Below, one piece after another: positions 1-10,493 of a DNA stretch of 64,000 nt (within the stretch, counting starts at the first letter, position 1; the number at the start of each line of letters is the position of its first letter). The translations under genes and the position numbers were made by a program. The notes below the pieces were generated by a model that saw nothing but the letters and a program-made list of their open reading frames with translations, did no database searches and was not told where the DNA came from. The DNA is from Lunularia cruciata (lineage: Eukaryota > Streptophyta > Marchantiopsida > Lunulariales > Lunulariaceae), in assembly GCA_948567375.1 (NCBI GenBank), contig OX419759.1:53720593-53784592 (forward strand), written 5' to 3'.

Positions 1-412
1 CTACCAAAGTAGGCAAAGTAGCTTATAACAACGTAGCATCACAAACTCTACATTGCAACTCCATGTCCAGTATCCCATACCAAAACTGGACTGCTTGGGC
101 CTCAGTAACTCCCTGAGTGAAACTGATCAGCCGTCTCATGCGAGTATATGCCTTGCGTAAGCTCTCTCCATCCTTCTGCTAGAACTCTTGCAAGCTCTTC
201 AACTTGTCAGTCCACACTCCTTGGTAGTTCTGCCTCAAACATAAGAAGAACTCCACCATGGGGTTAAACCCCGGTATCACACCACCTCCTATAGCGGTAC
301 CTCCGCTCGTGGTAACACTATCTCCAGCTAGTGCACCTCCACTAGCTCCACCAATAGAGACACCTGAGATACAAGCTGATATCGAGCGCCACTCCGAGTA
401 AACCCATTGCAT
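1..412 (-). pseudogene. Ty3/gypsy gag fragment (element I), cut by window edge
   Basis: Read on the minus strand, this encodes a retrotransposon Gag capsid segment. A Gly/Ser/Ala-rich stretch leads into an FLCLRQNYQGVWTDKLKSL-type block, and further toward base 1 an RKAYTRMRRL-like block and a WYGILDMELQ-like block follow after an in-frame stop. This Arg/Trp/Leu pattern is typical of Ty3/gypsy Gag (retrotransposon gag family). The rest of the element lies left of the window. The matching LTR and leader are immediately upstream on the minus strand (413-1928). That LTR is related to the LTRs of the methyltransferase-encoding elements A and H, so this may be their Gag, but linkage is inferred from LTR similarity only. 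At least one stop codon interrupts it. Confidence 0.6.
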
Positions 413-1000
413 ATTGTAGGTCTAACTCCTCTGGAATCCCCAAAGAACTCCGTCGTGACCAAGTAACCGAACAGCAAACCAGAACCACCAATTGCAACCG
501 CAAGTCGCAACCGCAAGTACCCCATCAAGTGCCAACACCACCAAGTGCCAACACTTACCAAGCACCACCAAGTGCCAACACCAACCAAGCACCACCAAGT
601 GCCAACACCAACCAAGCACCACCAAGTGCCAATACCAACCAAGCACCACCTAATGCCAAAACTAACAGAACACTATCCACTAATGTAACTGTAACTAAGA
701 CAACTATACTAGGAGCAAGGGCGACCTGTAACTTGCCATCACAACACACATTCTCACAGTCTGTAGGTCATCACTTCCTACCTCACCAAAGAGAAACAAA
801 GATAGTCTGATTGATCATCACTCCAACCTCACTATTGAGAGTACACCAGAGCACCAACGCTCAAAATTCAGTGCACCTCACATAAACACGGTGCACAAAT
901 AGGAAGCAAAGAATGGAGGGGGTCCAATCACACAAATGCTAAACAACAACCTTTTATCTCATAAATCAACATAGGACCGACTCTGCCACCATTTGGCATT
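413..1000 (-). other. Leader between LTR and gag of element I
   Basis: This is the minus-strand leader between the LTR end near 1001 and the gag fragment. Just inside the LTR is a purine-rich block (minus-strand TGGTGGCAGAGTCGG at about 981-995) in the place where a primer-binding site should be; I cannot name the tRNA. The leader is recognisably similar to the plus-strand leader at 33239-33560, including shared blocks around minus-strand CCTCCATTCT and TGTGCACCRTG. No protein was recognised outside the repeat at 532-666. Confidence 0.5.
532..666. repeat. 27-bp tandem repeat, about 4-5 copies
   Basis: A 27-bp unit built around CAAGTGCCAACACC and AACCAAGCACCAC recurs head to tail about four to five times, with the last copy degenerate. 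On the plus strand one frame reads a 9-residue unit (ANTNQAPPS). All six frames stay largely open because the period is a multiple of three, so the open frames here are probably repeat artefacts. It sits in the leader or 5' gag region of element I. Confidence 0.8.
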
Positions 1001-1928
1001 TGATATAATTAGAGTACTTATCTATTTCCTGAGCTACGAGGATCATTGAAGATCAGTTTCAAGTTCTTTTTACCAAAATCTGACATAACTACTTCACAAA
1101 ATTTGATGTAAAATCTAACGTAAATCTGACATAAATCCCTAAAAATGGCTGACCACTAAATCCTCAACTAACTCTTCACTCGAGCCAAATTGGAAAAATC
1201 GGTTTCGTACAATCTTCAATTCGTGAGAATCTGCTCCCAACTCCACCTTCAATTTCAGTTTTTGAGCTCAACTCTTAACAAATTGGTCTTGAGCTCAAAA
1301 TCACAACTATCGCTTGAAAATTGCTTCTCCCTTGGGTCCAAATTTTGCCAGCGCTTCCGCACACACACTCTCTCAGGGAAATCTGAACTACTTGATTGAG
1401 ACACCATGATCCACCGAGCTTGGAGATACCACCAACACTCGTAGTTCCTGCACCCAATTTCCCCCTCACTCACTTCTTTGGTATAATCAGATCGTTTACC
1501 ACTCAAATCAATCAAACTCATATCAATACTTGATCTAATCTTCAACAACTTGCCAACAATAGAGCATTGATTACAGTCAAGCCACACCTACTCTAGCATA
1601 GAGACTCTAGGTGACGCTCGCCGGTTTTCTATCCACTCTAGCTAGGAACTCGAAGGCTCAACATCAGAGAAGTGAGCTCTCTGGAGCTGCACTCCCAAGG
1701 TATACCCCTGATTTTGACCTAGGTCTCCTCCCAATGGTCTTGCTGACGGCACACCCGATGGTGCGGACGGTGCAAATGACGGTAGGCCCCACCATGAAGT
1801 CAGTACCCTAAACCTGAAATCTGACCGTTGGAAAGTAGTCTATGAGTAATGGCCAAAATGCCTCTAACTACTATCACTAGAACTCCAGTGTTTGAGCATC
1901 TAGATGCAAAACTACAAATGGCGTGACA
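1001..1928 (-). repeat. LTR of element I (long LTR type)
   Basis: This minus-strand LTR shares its body with the repeats at 20165-21424 (+), 31945-33238 (+) and 60516-61662 (-), and its 5' part with the LTRs at 26543 and 59853. Shared landmarks in LTR orientation are TGTCAYGCCATTTGTAGT at the start, GGGGTATAC followed by a GAGCTCACTTCTC block, GTTGAGCCTTCGAGTTC, and a variable (TTGAG)n run. The inner end is TTATATCA at about 1001-1008, followed by the purine-rich block that would be the primer site. The outer end near 1928 may continue a little farther. No second LTR is in the window. Confidence 0.75.
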
Positions 1929-2569
1929 CATATCATGCACTACTATAATACCAATAGCTAGACATATTATCTAGAGGTGAAAATTGGCTTGGTAACATTT
2001 AGAAGGATGTTATATAGGATGGAACTAAGTAAATAAGATAGAGGTATCTCCAAAAGAGTACTTTTACTAAAGGTTGGAGCTTGAAAATAGCTTTAAAACT
2101 TTAGAGCCAATCTTGAAGGCCTAAACGGATGAATTAGACCTAAAAAATGTATATTTCTCCCCTTAGAAAAGGAAAGGCTGAACTTGCCTCCCCCTTATTT
2201 GTCTCATTGAGAGATTTCCAATGGTACTCCACCCTTGCAATTATGAGATTCCTACAAGAAGATTCCCTAAAGATTCTATTTGGTCAAAGCTTGTTTGACC
2301 AACCAGATAGGACCAGAACCAACATGTCAACTATACATACAACTAATCTAAGAGTAGAGAGTAGAGCTTGCACACATGTCACTAATCCATGTATCTAATC
2401 AAAGGGTGGAGCTTCCTTTGAGAGAATCCTCTTTGCTATATAAAAAGACAAGGTGCTCCTTTAGAGCACTGGAGTTTTGAGTGCAAAGCTTTTTGTTTCT
2501 TCTTTTGTGTTTTCTCTTGGGAGTTCTCCTATCCTTGGAACATTACAACTATTGCTATACCAATGTGTT
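1929..2569. other. No gene recognised; TATA-like site near 2440
   Basis: I see no convincing coding sequence. GCTATATAAAAAG at about 2436-2448, followed by a stretch that reads like a transcript leader, resembles the TATA region of an LTR or other promoter, but no repeat partner is visible here. The region lies between LTR I and the 3' end of the MULE pseudogene. Confidence 0.35.
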
Positions 2570-2727
2570 TTTCTAATCATATCTAATATGCCATCAAATG
2601 CTTGCCTCTTGGTGATCAATCACATGCATCAACCGCTGATTTACATCTTGTAGGTCTCCAGAAGACATAGTGATCCATGTCTTGATAGCACCATCCTTGT
2701 CTTCCACATATGAAGTAGCAAGGTTGT

Positions 2728-5700
2728 TGTGGTACCCACAGTTTTTGTTTTTTGAAGTTTTAAAGAAGAAGTGCATTGGTAAAGCCCAAGGAGGGCTAAA
2801 CAGGGAAGAAATATGGAGAATTGTGTGTTTGGCATAAACCTAAAGTCAACCTCAGGTCAAGTCTGAAGGACCCGGGTTGGACAAGATAAAATACAAAGAT
2901 GAGGACTTTGTATGGAGAAGCACGACTTGATTTGAAGACCCTATAACAAACTTCGTTGGGTTCTACCAATCAAGAAAGTACACGAGAAGAAAGTGACTAC
3001 CTCGGGACCAAGATGTTCTTGAAAGTAATAGGAAACAACTTCACAAAATTGGTGAGTGACACAGAGCAGTGACTAAAGAATGACCAATCAATGAAGGACT
3101 ATAAAATTGAGATTTTTTTGAGGAAGCATCGCAATGTCTAGAAGCTATCCTACTCTTATTCAGAGTCGACTTGAGGTAATGCAAATTTTGAATATGCAAG
3201 AGGAGTGGGTTAGAATCTCGAGTACAATGTTTCATAGGCAAAGAGTGAGGAAGCACACAATAGATCCAAAAGTGAGTAAGCAGAGTGTGGTGAGGGGTCT
3301 TGCAATGTGTAGATTGGATGTAGTGGTAAGGATTAAGGTCTTATCGAGACTTCATATCACTTTTCTAGCCTAGAATTTTAGCTTTCCAAGTTTCATGGCA
3401 AAGGTTGCAGCAAGTGATTGCAAGGATGGGCCAAAGCACAAAGGAAAGAGAGGAAATATGGCTTGATGGACTGAGTCGGATTGGAGATTAGTCTTGGGTA
3501 GAGAAGCAAGAGAGGTAGGGAGTACCACCTTCTATCAAAAGTGTGATGCATTGAAAGAAACTGTCGAGGTTAGGAATTCCTTTAATTGGCCGTGCACAAA
3601 GAATGAGTATAAAGTGGATAGTTATAGAGACCCAATGCAAAGAGGGATTTTGAGCACAATGATGGCAATGTTCAAGCTAGAGTGAACCACCTTTATCATG
3701 ATGCAATAGGCAATATTCTTTCACCAGATGTTTGCAAGAGAAGTTGAAGATTGGACAAAGTGTATGCACCAACAGATGGGGCATATGATTACAAGTTGGA
3801 GAATGGATATACAACCACACTAATTTTTACCCTTTTCAGATCACTTTTACTTTGGGCTGAACTTGCTGACTTTAGAGGAGAGAAGTAGAATGCGGTTTCA
3901 CTTTCATCCGGATCTGCACAAGGAAACGGATGTGAATGAACAATATTACATGGTGTGGGTCTGCAAAGGGGATAAGTATTACATGAAGAGTGGTAAGAAG
4001 AGGATAGTAGAAGTTGACCTCTCCATGCCCAAAAAGCAAAGTAGACCCAAAGGACAAATTGTGTTAGTATAGCCGCAAAATATGCAAAAGCCTAATCCAA
4101 AGCCAATGTTGGTGAAAGTGAAGAAATTGACTCATAGAGGAGGAATCAGAAGGAGAAGCCAAGTCAAAGGGAGGAGCCTTGAGAGGAGAAGAAGAGTTCA
4201 CACTACAAAGTGAGGAATCAAGCAGTGGCAATGAAGGAGAAGCTAAAGCTTAGCAAATGAGAGGAAGAGTTGTGGAAGTAGAGAAGACAAGTCCGGAGAT
4301 GTCCACAGTCAAGCGGGAGCATGAGAAGGAAAAAGAAGGTGTCTTGGTATGTCCAAGAGTTGCCAAGGGAAAGAGAAGTGCTCAAGTCATCACCATTGGA
4401 CCAAGTAAGGTTACCATCGAGACAGAAGAGAGCTCGGATGAAGAAACTTTGAAGATACAAAGATTGTGTCTTTGGGGTAAGGCGTTAGTCAGTCAAGGAG
4501 TTACCTATCGAGGGTAAATATGGCAGAGTTAACAACAGGAAGTGTGATGGAGTGGAGTATTTATCAAAGGTACTATGTCCCTTGTTGGTATTTCTACAAC
4601 AAAAGAAGGCAGGGATGACAAGTGCTAATCTGGATGTGAAGGATGAATTAGCAGTCATGACAAAGTGGAGTGTGGAGACCTTGCTGTTGAGAAGTAAGCT
4701 AACAAGAGTAGAAATGGAAGCCAAAGAACTTCAAGTAGAGGCAATTATTTGGGGTAAAACTCCAAAAGCGATGAAGGAGGACTTGGTGAAATGTAGAGAG
4801 GAAGTAAAGGAGAAGATGACATTGGTCGAAGTGTTGAAGAGTGAAATTGTTGATGCATGAGTGGAGATGATACATTCAAAGGCAAGTGCAATAGTGATGA
4901 AGTAGGAGTTGCAGAGTATGAAGAAGAAAGCGGTCAATAAAGACCAAGCCTAGTAGCAAAAGTTAACAGAGTGTAGTCAAGAGGAAGAACAGTTGCACAG
5001 ATTGTTGAGAGTAGTGGAAGATCAACTTGTGTTGAATAAAAAAGAGAAGGAAGCAATGAAGGCTGAATTCAAGGACGAGTTGACAATGTATCAAAGGCAA
5101 GTTGATGATGTATCACAAATGAGCTAGAAGAGGAGAGAAAGAAAGAGAAAGTAGAGCTGGTTGTGGAATCATATGCAGTGGGAGCAATGGTAGATGAGTT
5201 GAGGGCAATGCTTAGTATTGAAGTTGAAGGAAAGTTGGAAGAAGCTAGACTACACAAGTTGAAGTTGTTGGTGTTGGAGACAAGGAAGAGGAAGATGAAG
5301 GACACAAAGTTGAATAATTTGGTGATTTGTCTATGAGATTGTGTAGATAGGAAGATGTTAGAGGTAGGGGATAATGTCTATCTCATATTAGATTTTTTTA
5401 GATCAGATTTAGATAGACTTTGTAGTGAGATAAAATTAGAAAGGAAGTCCAAAGTAGTAGAAGTAGGAGTGCAGGTGTCTTTAGATTAATTACTTGAGAT
5501 GTTAGAGAAGAGTGGGTTGGGAGATAAAGAGATAGAAAGGTTACCTATAAGTGAGATTGTAGTTTGGGGTGAAGAAGTAGTAGAAATAGTGGAAGATGTA
5601 GTAGAATTAGGTAGACTTGAAGAAGGAGAAGTGATAGGAGGATCATTGAGTTTGGAAGCCGAAGCCGAGGTTGACATTGGATTGGATTAGGAACAAATTT

Positions 5701-6486
5701 GAGATTTGAAGAGGCAGATATGAAGAGGTGCATTGTCATTTCAGATTTGTAGGTTGGTAAAGTTGTTGTAGAACGGTATAGTTGTTAGTAACTATCAATT
5801 GCTCTACTATTTAAAGGACACATCTGCAATCTTATGTTGTTCAATATTCCAAATTTTTGGAGATAAATAAAGTGAAGTGTTGAGTTTAGTGCTCGTAGTT
5901 TGAGCTTAATTCTGAGTATCAAATTTGTGTTTGTGTTTATGATTGTGTGGAGAATTTTGAAGTGAAAATCAATGTGCTTGTTGGATGTTGGATTCCGCAA
6001 CCTTGATCTTCATTTTGTGTGTGTTATCCTAAGTGAAGTGCAATCAAAGCAATGCCTTGACAAATTTGAGATGAATTGTAGTGTTGGTAGTATTTTGCAT
6101 TTGTGAGTGCAGCGTAGGGTTGATGTGAAACAATTCTGATCAAGGAATTTGTGACTTTAGTGGAGGGGTGGAGCAAAATTCTAAGGTGAAGGTGTTTTGC
6201 AATGAAGTAGCCATCTTTGGAAGGATCTGAATAATCCCAATCAATATTTTTTTGGACAGAATTGAATGAGTTGTGATTAAGGAGTGTTAATTTGTGATGA
6301 GACTGAAAGTTAGTGCTTGTTACTCTCTTCTAGGTGTAGTTTCTACCTGAGAGATTAAAAACACAACCAAGAAGAATTTTTTGTCACCATCTGACTTTTT
6401 ATTTGACCAATTCTGAATCGTATCTTTGCGGGAATAAAATTTACTTACCTAATTACCGCAAGAGTGATATTTGCCAGGTTGTCACA
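2728..6486 (+). mobile_element. Element C: 3.76-kb TGTG...CACA repeat with coiled-coil ORF
   Basis: Starts TGTGGTACCCACA and ends GGTTGTCACA. The flanking 5-bp sequences are GTTGT (2723-2727) and GTTGC (6487-6491), a target duplication with one difference. It is homologous throughout to element B (26886-30732) and, at its 3' end, to D. The two ends of the element are not direct repeats of each other, so it is either a solo LTR of unusual length containing a gene, or another class with TGT...ACA ends. A TATA-like CTATAAAATTG lies at about 3099 and a TTTAAA-type site in CTACTATTTAAAGG at about 5805. It is inserted in the MULE pseudogene. Confidence 0.8.
3134..5690 (+). pseudogene. Coiled-coil protein remnant of element C
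   Basis: This corresponds to the single-frame ORF of element B. Matching landmarks are RRLDVVVRIKVLSR-like sequence near 3310, CTKNEYKVDSYRDPMQRG near 3590, LNLLTLEERSRMRFHFH near 3860, a Lys/Glu-rich linker, and a long heptad-rich, Glu/Lys/Leu-rich C-terminal half ending EVDIGLD just before the stop near 5690. Several frameshifts (at least around 4.1, 4.5 and 5.1-5.4 kb) and many stops break it. No polymerase, integrase or transposase motif is visible. I do not recognise the family and assign no function. Confidence 0.55.
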
Positions 6487-7700
6487 GTTGCCCAAATGGT
6501 GGTGGTGTTTTGTCCATGAAAGCAAAAATTGCTCCTTGAATGGCACAATCTATGTGGATCCAATGTATTCATGCACAACAATCAGATATTTTGTGCACAA
6601 TGCCGGCCTAGTTTATGTTGAAGGATGCTTCATCACCTAAAGTAGTACCTTTGTCACAATCCGTCTCAAAAATCTTCAAAAGTTTAAAAGTGCTTGCAAA
6701 CCTTTGCTAAAACATTCTTATGGATATACCACATGCAAAGGATAAGGGCCACATTTGGTATATAGGTGCACACTACCAACAAAAATCTCACAATTGGTGA
6801 CAACCACTTTAGGACGTTGTTTTTCATAAAAGATATTGAAGCTATGCAAGAGTGCCTACATGTAATTGACTTCTATTTTGGAAATCAAAAAGAAAAATAG
6901 TGTAGAGAATGTCTAATTGGTGCATGTCATCATAACAACATGTAGAAGCAACATTTTGAACCTAAGCAAAGGATCAAACAAATCAATGCACAATCATAAT
7001 TAATGTAACGCTAATAACATATCAATAGTTGGTGGATCTTACTTGTTTGTCTTGTATGTACAATCCATAAGCACAACATGGTGATACTCTTTGGAAAATT
7101 TAATAGCCTTTAGTAGAGCAAAAACAAGCATATATTTTGCACATCATTGTTGCACTCTTGAGCATGAAGGATGTTGTGTTCATGGAGATGATCAAGGGGC
7201 AATTCAAGTGAAGTGCCACCGCAAAGCTCTTTGTTCCATGGAGCACCCTTCTCATTGTAGATACCCTTTGAAACCAACACACAATCTAGATTCTGCCGGA
7301 GCAATGTGGCTAAAATTGTCTTTGGTGTTGCGCTTGCATTGCACATCTCTTTGATGGTATGCTTTTTTTCAAGTTGAAGCTTGTGTGCATTGGTATATCT
7401 TGCAATGCCTTTGTAAGGCACAATGTAGTTGTGCTTGGTTGTCTTGACATGAAATTGCTGCTCTACAACTGGCCTCTAGTTCTAGTCATTCACATCATTG
7501 GCAACATCATTCTCCTCAAAGAAGAACTATTGAAGAATGATTGCAAATGGACACTCATTTTGCCTTGGGTTGGTCTAGTGCTTTCACATCTCCTTGGTGA
7601 AGTGCTCTTTGGTGTTGCAATATGCCCAATTTTTTGTGCAAATGAGCCAAACTTTGCAAGTTTTTGCTCATCTTGGAGCATTGTCGAGAGCTTGTATACC

Positions 7701-8773
7701 CCTTAGAATGTCAGCCTCGGCCCCTTCAAGCTAAGCAACAACAAGATCAACCAATGATGGTTCTAACATTAGGGTGTTTCAAAAATAGATTTTCAGCTGC
7801 CCTAAATAATGGGACAACTAAGGGGGACCTCACCCAATGTTATGGGGTGTGGGAGGAGAATCCATCAATATTATGGCAAAAACTACTTGCAGTCTATTGA
7901 AATGTAATAGTCATTGAAAAGCGTGTCTTGTAAACTTTTACAGGTTGCAGATGTTCCTTAACAATTAACTACTGGAAAATAGCAAATTCCGCACCTCAAA
8001 CACCAAGATACAAGAGGTAGACATGACGGGTACACCCCAAAAGCCTCTATAGGAGCTTTCCCTTTCCCATAAATCATAATGATTGTGACATCTCCAAGAA
8101 ACATTGGTGTTCATAATGAGACACATTCAATGAAAAGATGGTGCCACACACACGATGCTTCAAATGCTAACATGAAACATTACCAAGTGAATATCCATAG
8201 TGGACCCTGTGTATCCAATTGGGAGATAACGCACTTGGCATGGAAAATTTGAATCTTTTTAGAAGGGTATGACATCCAACAAAGACCTATTCCCAATAAA
8301 ACCCATGAGGGAACCAAAGTCACCACACTCAAAAAAAATCATGTGTAGTGAAAATCTTAAAATCTTTCCAGTTGTTACAATTAACAATCGGAAAACAGCA
8401 AAAAAAGTGACTCAAACAAATACCAACTCCAACCCAAAATTGTTCGGGGATGTTTCATCAATGTCCCTATTCTATTTTGGTATACTGTGTCCATAAATAA
8501 ATCGATGGGATCTTTAAGGAACGTCCAATTCCAATAAAATTCATAAATTCATAAATTCATAAATTCGTATTGTTATTGATTTGATGTATGAGGGTTGTGT
8601 CGTGGGAAATAAAAACACCAAAAAATGATATGCGGAGTATAAACCGAGAGGATGTCCGCCGAGGCTCGCCCAAATTCCTTGACGATATAAACCCAAATCC
8701 TTGAGGATATAAACGGGTATCCATCAACTTCGCTTTGAAACCCCAAGTGTCCTCTAGACACTGGTCTACTAGT

Positions 8774-8775
<2 letters not shown>
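7701..8775. other. No gene recognised upstream of the MULE remnant
   Basis: Only short, unsupported ORFs. The stretch may be the 5' part of the MULE. An AATTCATA-type short tandem repeat lies at about 8537-8568. Nothing else is recognisable. Confidence 0.4.

Positions 8776-8820
<45 letters not shown>
8776..8820. repeat. (AT)n microsatellite
   Basis: About 22 uninterrupted AT dinucleotides, bounded by TAG on the left and CTTCATTG on the right. The poly-(Ile/Tyr) ORFs across it on the minus strand are artefacts. Confidence 0.95.
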
Positions 8821-8821
<1 letters not shown>

Positions 8822-9342
8822 TTCATTGCTCCCGAGACAGGGCAGACAGGACAGGGCAGGCTGTACTGTCCCAATCGGTCCAACTTTTAAGGAGCTTAGG
8901 AGTGAGAGAGACACGCACGGACGGACAAATGGCCGCAAATAATGTCCTTGTAACAAAAGCCAGAGCACTGTTAGAGGCACAAAGCCAGCTGACCTTTACG
9001 AGTATACGCTTCGCCAAGCACGCATTCCTGCAGCTTCCTCACAAACCATCCGATTGAATGCATCCGTCGACGAGAGTTACTGCCGAGCGAGGAAATGCAA
9101 GGACATAATATTCTGACTTGACTGACGCACCTGCACTCTGGAATCCGATTTGAAAGATTGGCGCGCCAATGTGTCCCCAAGTTCCGAGATGGTGGAGGAG
9201 CGGAAGGAGTGTCACAGTTCTGAGAAAGAGGGTGGGTGCGGAATGTTGTCAAGGAGAATATGAAGATAAAGGGAACGAAGGAACATGGATATCGTCGGGG
9301 TGATGGCGTGATGTGATTGATGAAGATGCCTACAATCTCAGC
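8821..9342. other. CpG-containing intergenic sequence, no gene recognised
   Basis: Base composition shifts here: CpG is common (ACGCACGGACGG, GTCGACGAG, GCGCGCC), unlike the AT-rich, CpG-poor repeat blocks to the left. No protein or RNA gene is recognisable. It probably belongs to the upstream flank of the ASHR3-like gene. Confidence 0.4.
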
Positions 9343-9990
9343 ATCCCGCCAAAGTTCGTCCATGTACTTGCCGCTAGATGTGGCCCTCGAAGTCCCGCGT
9401 TTTTATGTTTCTAACATCGAGAGAAGGGGAGGGAAGCGGAAAAAGATGACAAGAGGGAGGGTCATTGACATTGTCGTTGCATTTCAGTGAGGCGAGCTCT
9501 GTGGACTTAATAATTATCCCGCGAAAGCTCTGGATTGCCGCTAGCTTTTGACTTGGAAGTCCCGCTTTGTACGTTTTCAACGGGGAGGGAGGAGGGTAGG
9601 GAGGAGAAATGAGAGGACGAGAGAAAGAACAATGCTCCTGTCGATTCCATGAACTGAGGTGGGGTCTGTGGATCCAGTTCCAGTTCATCCCGTGAAAGCT
9701 CTGTGTTGCTGCCCGATTTTGGCCTCGGAAGTCCTGTGTTTTAATGTTCACATTGAGGATAGGGAGGGGTAAAGATATGTCAAAAGAAAGAAACATCGAT
9801 ATTGTCTATGCCACTAATTGAGGTGAACTGTGAAGATTTTATTTCATTCGCCAAAGCTGTCTGTTTTACCGCTAGATTTGTAAGTTTCGATTTCGGTAGA
9901 GGGGAGGCGCTGTGTGGGAGGAGATGGAAGGGGGCACTCTTGTGGCTGGCATTGCGTTGGCCTGATGTGTGATGGGGCTTTGGATATTGT
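9343..9990. repeat. Degenerate tandem repeat of about 170 bp, four units
   Basis: Units begin at about 9343, 9517, 9688 and 9848 with a TCCCGYRAAAGCTCT-like start, followed by a GCCGCTAGATTT-like block, a CGGAAGTCCCG-like block, a GGGGAGGG purine tract and a GAGGCGAGCTCTGTGGA-like end. Spacing falls from 174 to 160 bp. The copies are clearly diverged. The array ends about 500 bp before the start of the ASHR3-like ORF. It could be a regulatory array or a decayed satellite; the sequence does not say which. Confidence 0.7.
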
Positions 9991-10010
9991 AATATCATCC
10001 GACGGTGGTT

Positions 10011-10020
10011 GTATATATTA
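10011..10020 (+). promoter_or_regulatory. Possible TATA box of the ASHR3-like gene
   Basis: GTATATATTA lies in otherwise GC-richer sequence about 475 bp before the ATG at 10494. It is the best TATA-like match upstream of the gene and would imply a 5' UTR of several hundred bases. Position and composition are the only support. Confidence 0.3.
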
Positions 10021-10493
10021 GCGCCAGACCGGCGCTGGACGTATCGGGTATGTATGTTACAGCACTGTCTGGAATGCCGTGGAGGTAGAAGGTGTGCAGG
10101 GGACGTGACGACGCGGCCATACGTTAAGAGCGAGGTAGATTGATTTAAGCAGGGGTTATAGTTCTTTGAAGGTTAGACAATGCGGCTCTTGCCTTTTGTG
10201 TCTTGTTTAGGAGCTTCCTGAGTGAGTTGCATTCTTTGAAATTGGGAAGATGATTTCCCGGATGGTGAAGGATAGTTGAGAGGATATTGCGAGCTGGTAG
10301 AATTCCAGCCTGGGAGGAAGACCGGTTTATAATTCCTCCCCCGGGCTGGGTGGAATTTATTATGGCTGGGAACGAAGATGATTTTATTCCTCCGGAGTTT
10401 TACTTCTACGATACAAATAGTATGCAATTCCTGGGGTGAGACAGTGGGGAGCTGAGGATGCACTGAAAGAGCTCTCCAAGTGGTTGCGCCAGT

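Larger units (their letters stand above)
2570..7700 (-). pseudogene. FAR1/MULE-type transposase pseudogene, split by element C
   Basis: Two minus-strand pieces, about 7700-6487 and 2727-2570, are one Mutator-like (FAR1/FRS-related) transposase. In order I see an ECPF-containing FAR1-type DNA-binding region near 7560, ATPKTILATLL, HLHEHNILHAQECNNDVQN, a VVLMDCTYKTS block that starts the MULE catalytic domain, and NVALILCMWYIHKNVL, which matches the conserved C-x-W-H-x2-K-N segment. In the second piece, NLATSYVED and GDLQDVNQRL match the conserved region after the catalytic domain. Element C sits between HLG and NLATSY; removing it with one copy of the target duplication restores that frame. 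Many stops and shifts make it a pseudogene. Terminal inverted repeats were not found. Confidence 0.75.

Noticed and set aside
8557..8980. Minus-strand ORFs with long alternating Ile/Tyr runs
   Set aside because: They are translations of the (AT)n microsatellite plus random flanks; no conserved content.
9374..9796. 140-codon minus-strand ORF upstream of the ASHR3-like gene
   Set aside because: It spans the roughly 170-bp tandem repeat units; its internal repeats follow the DNA repeat and no domain is recognisable.
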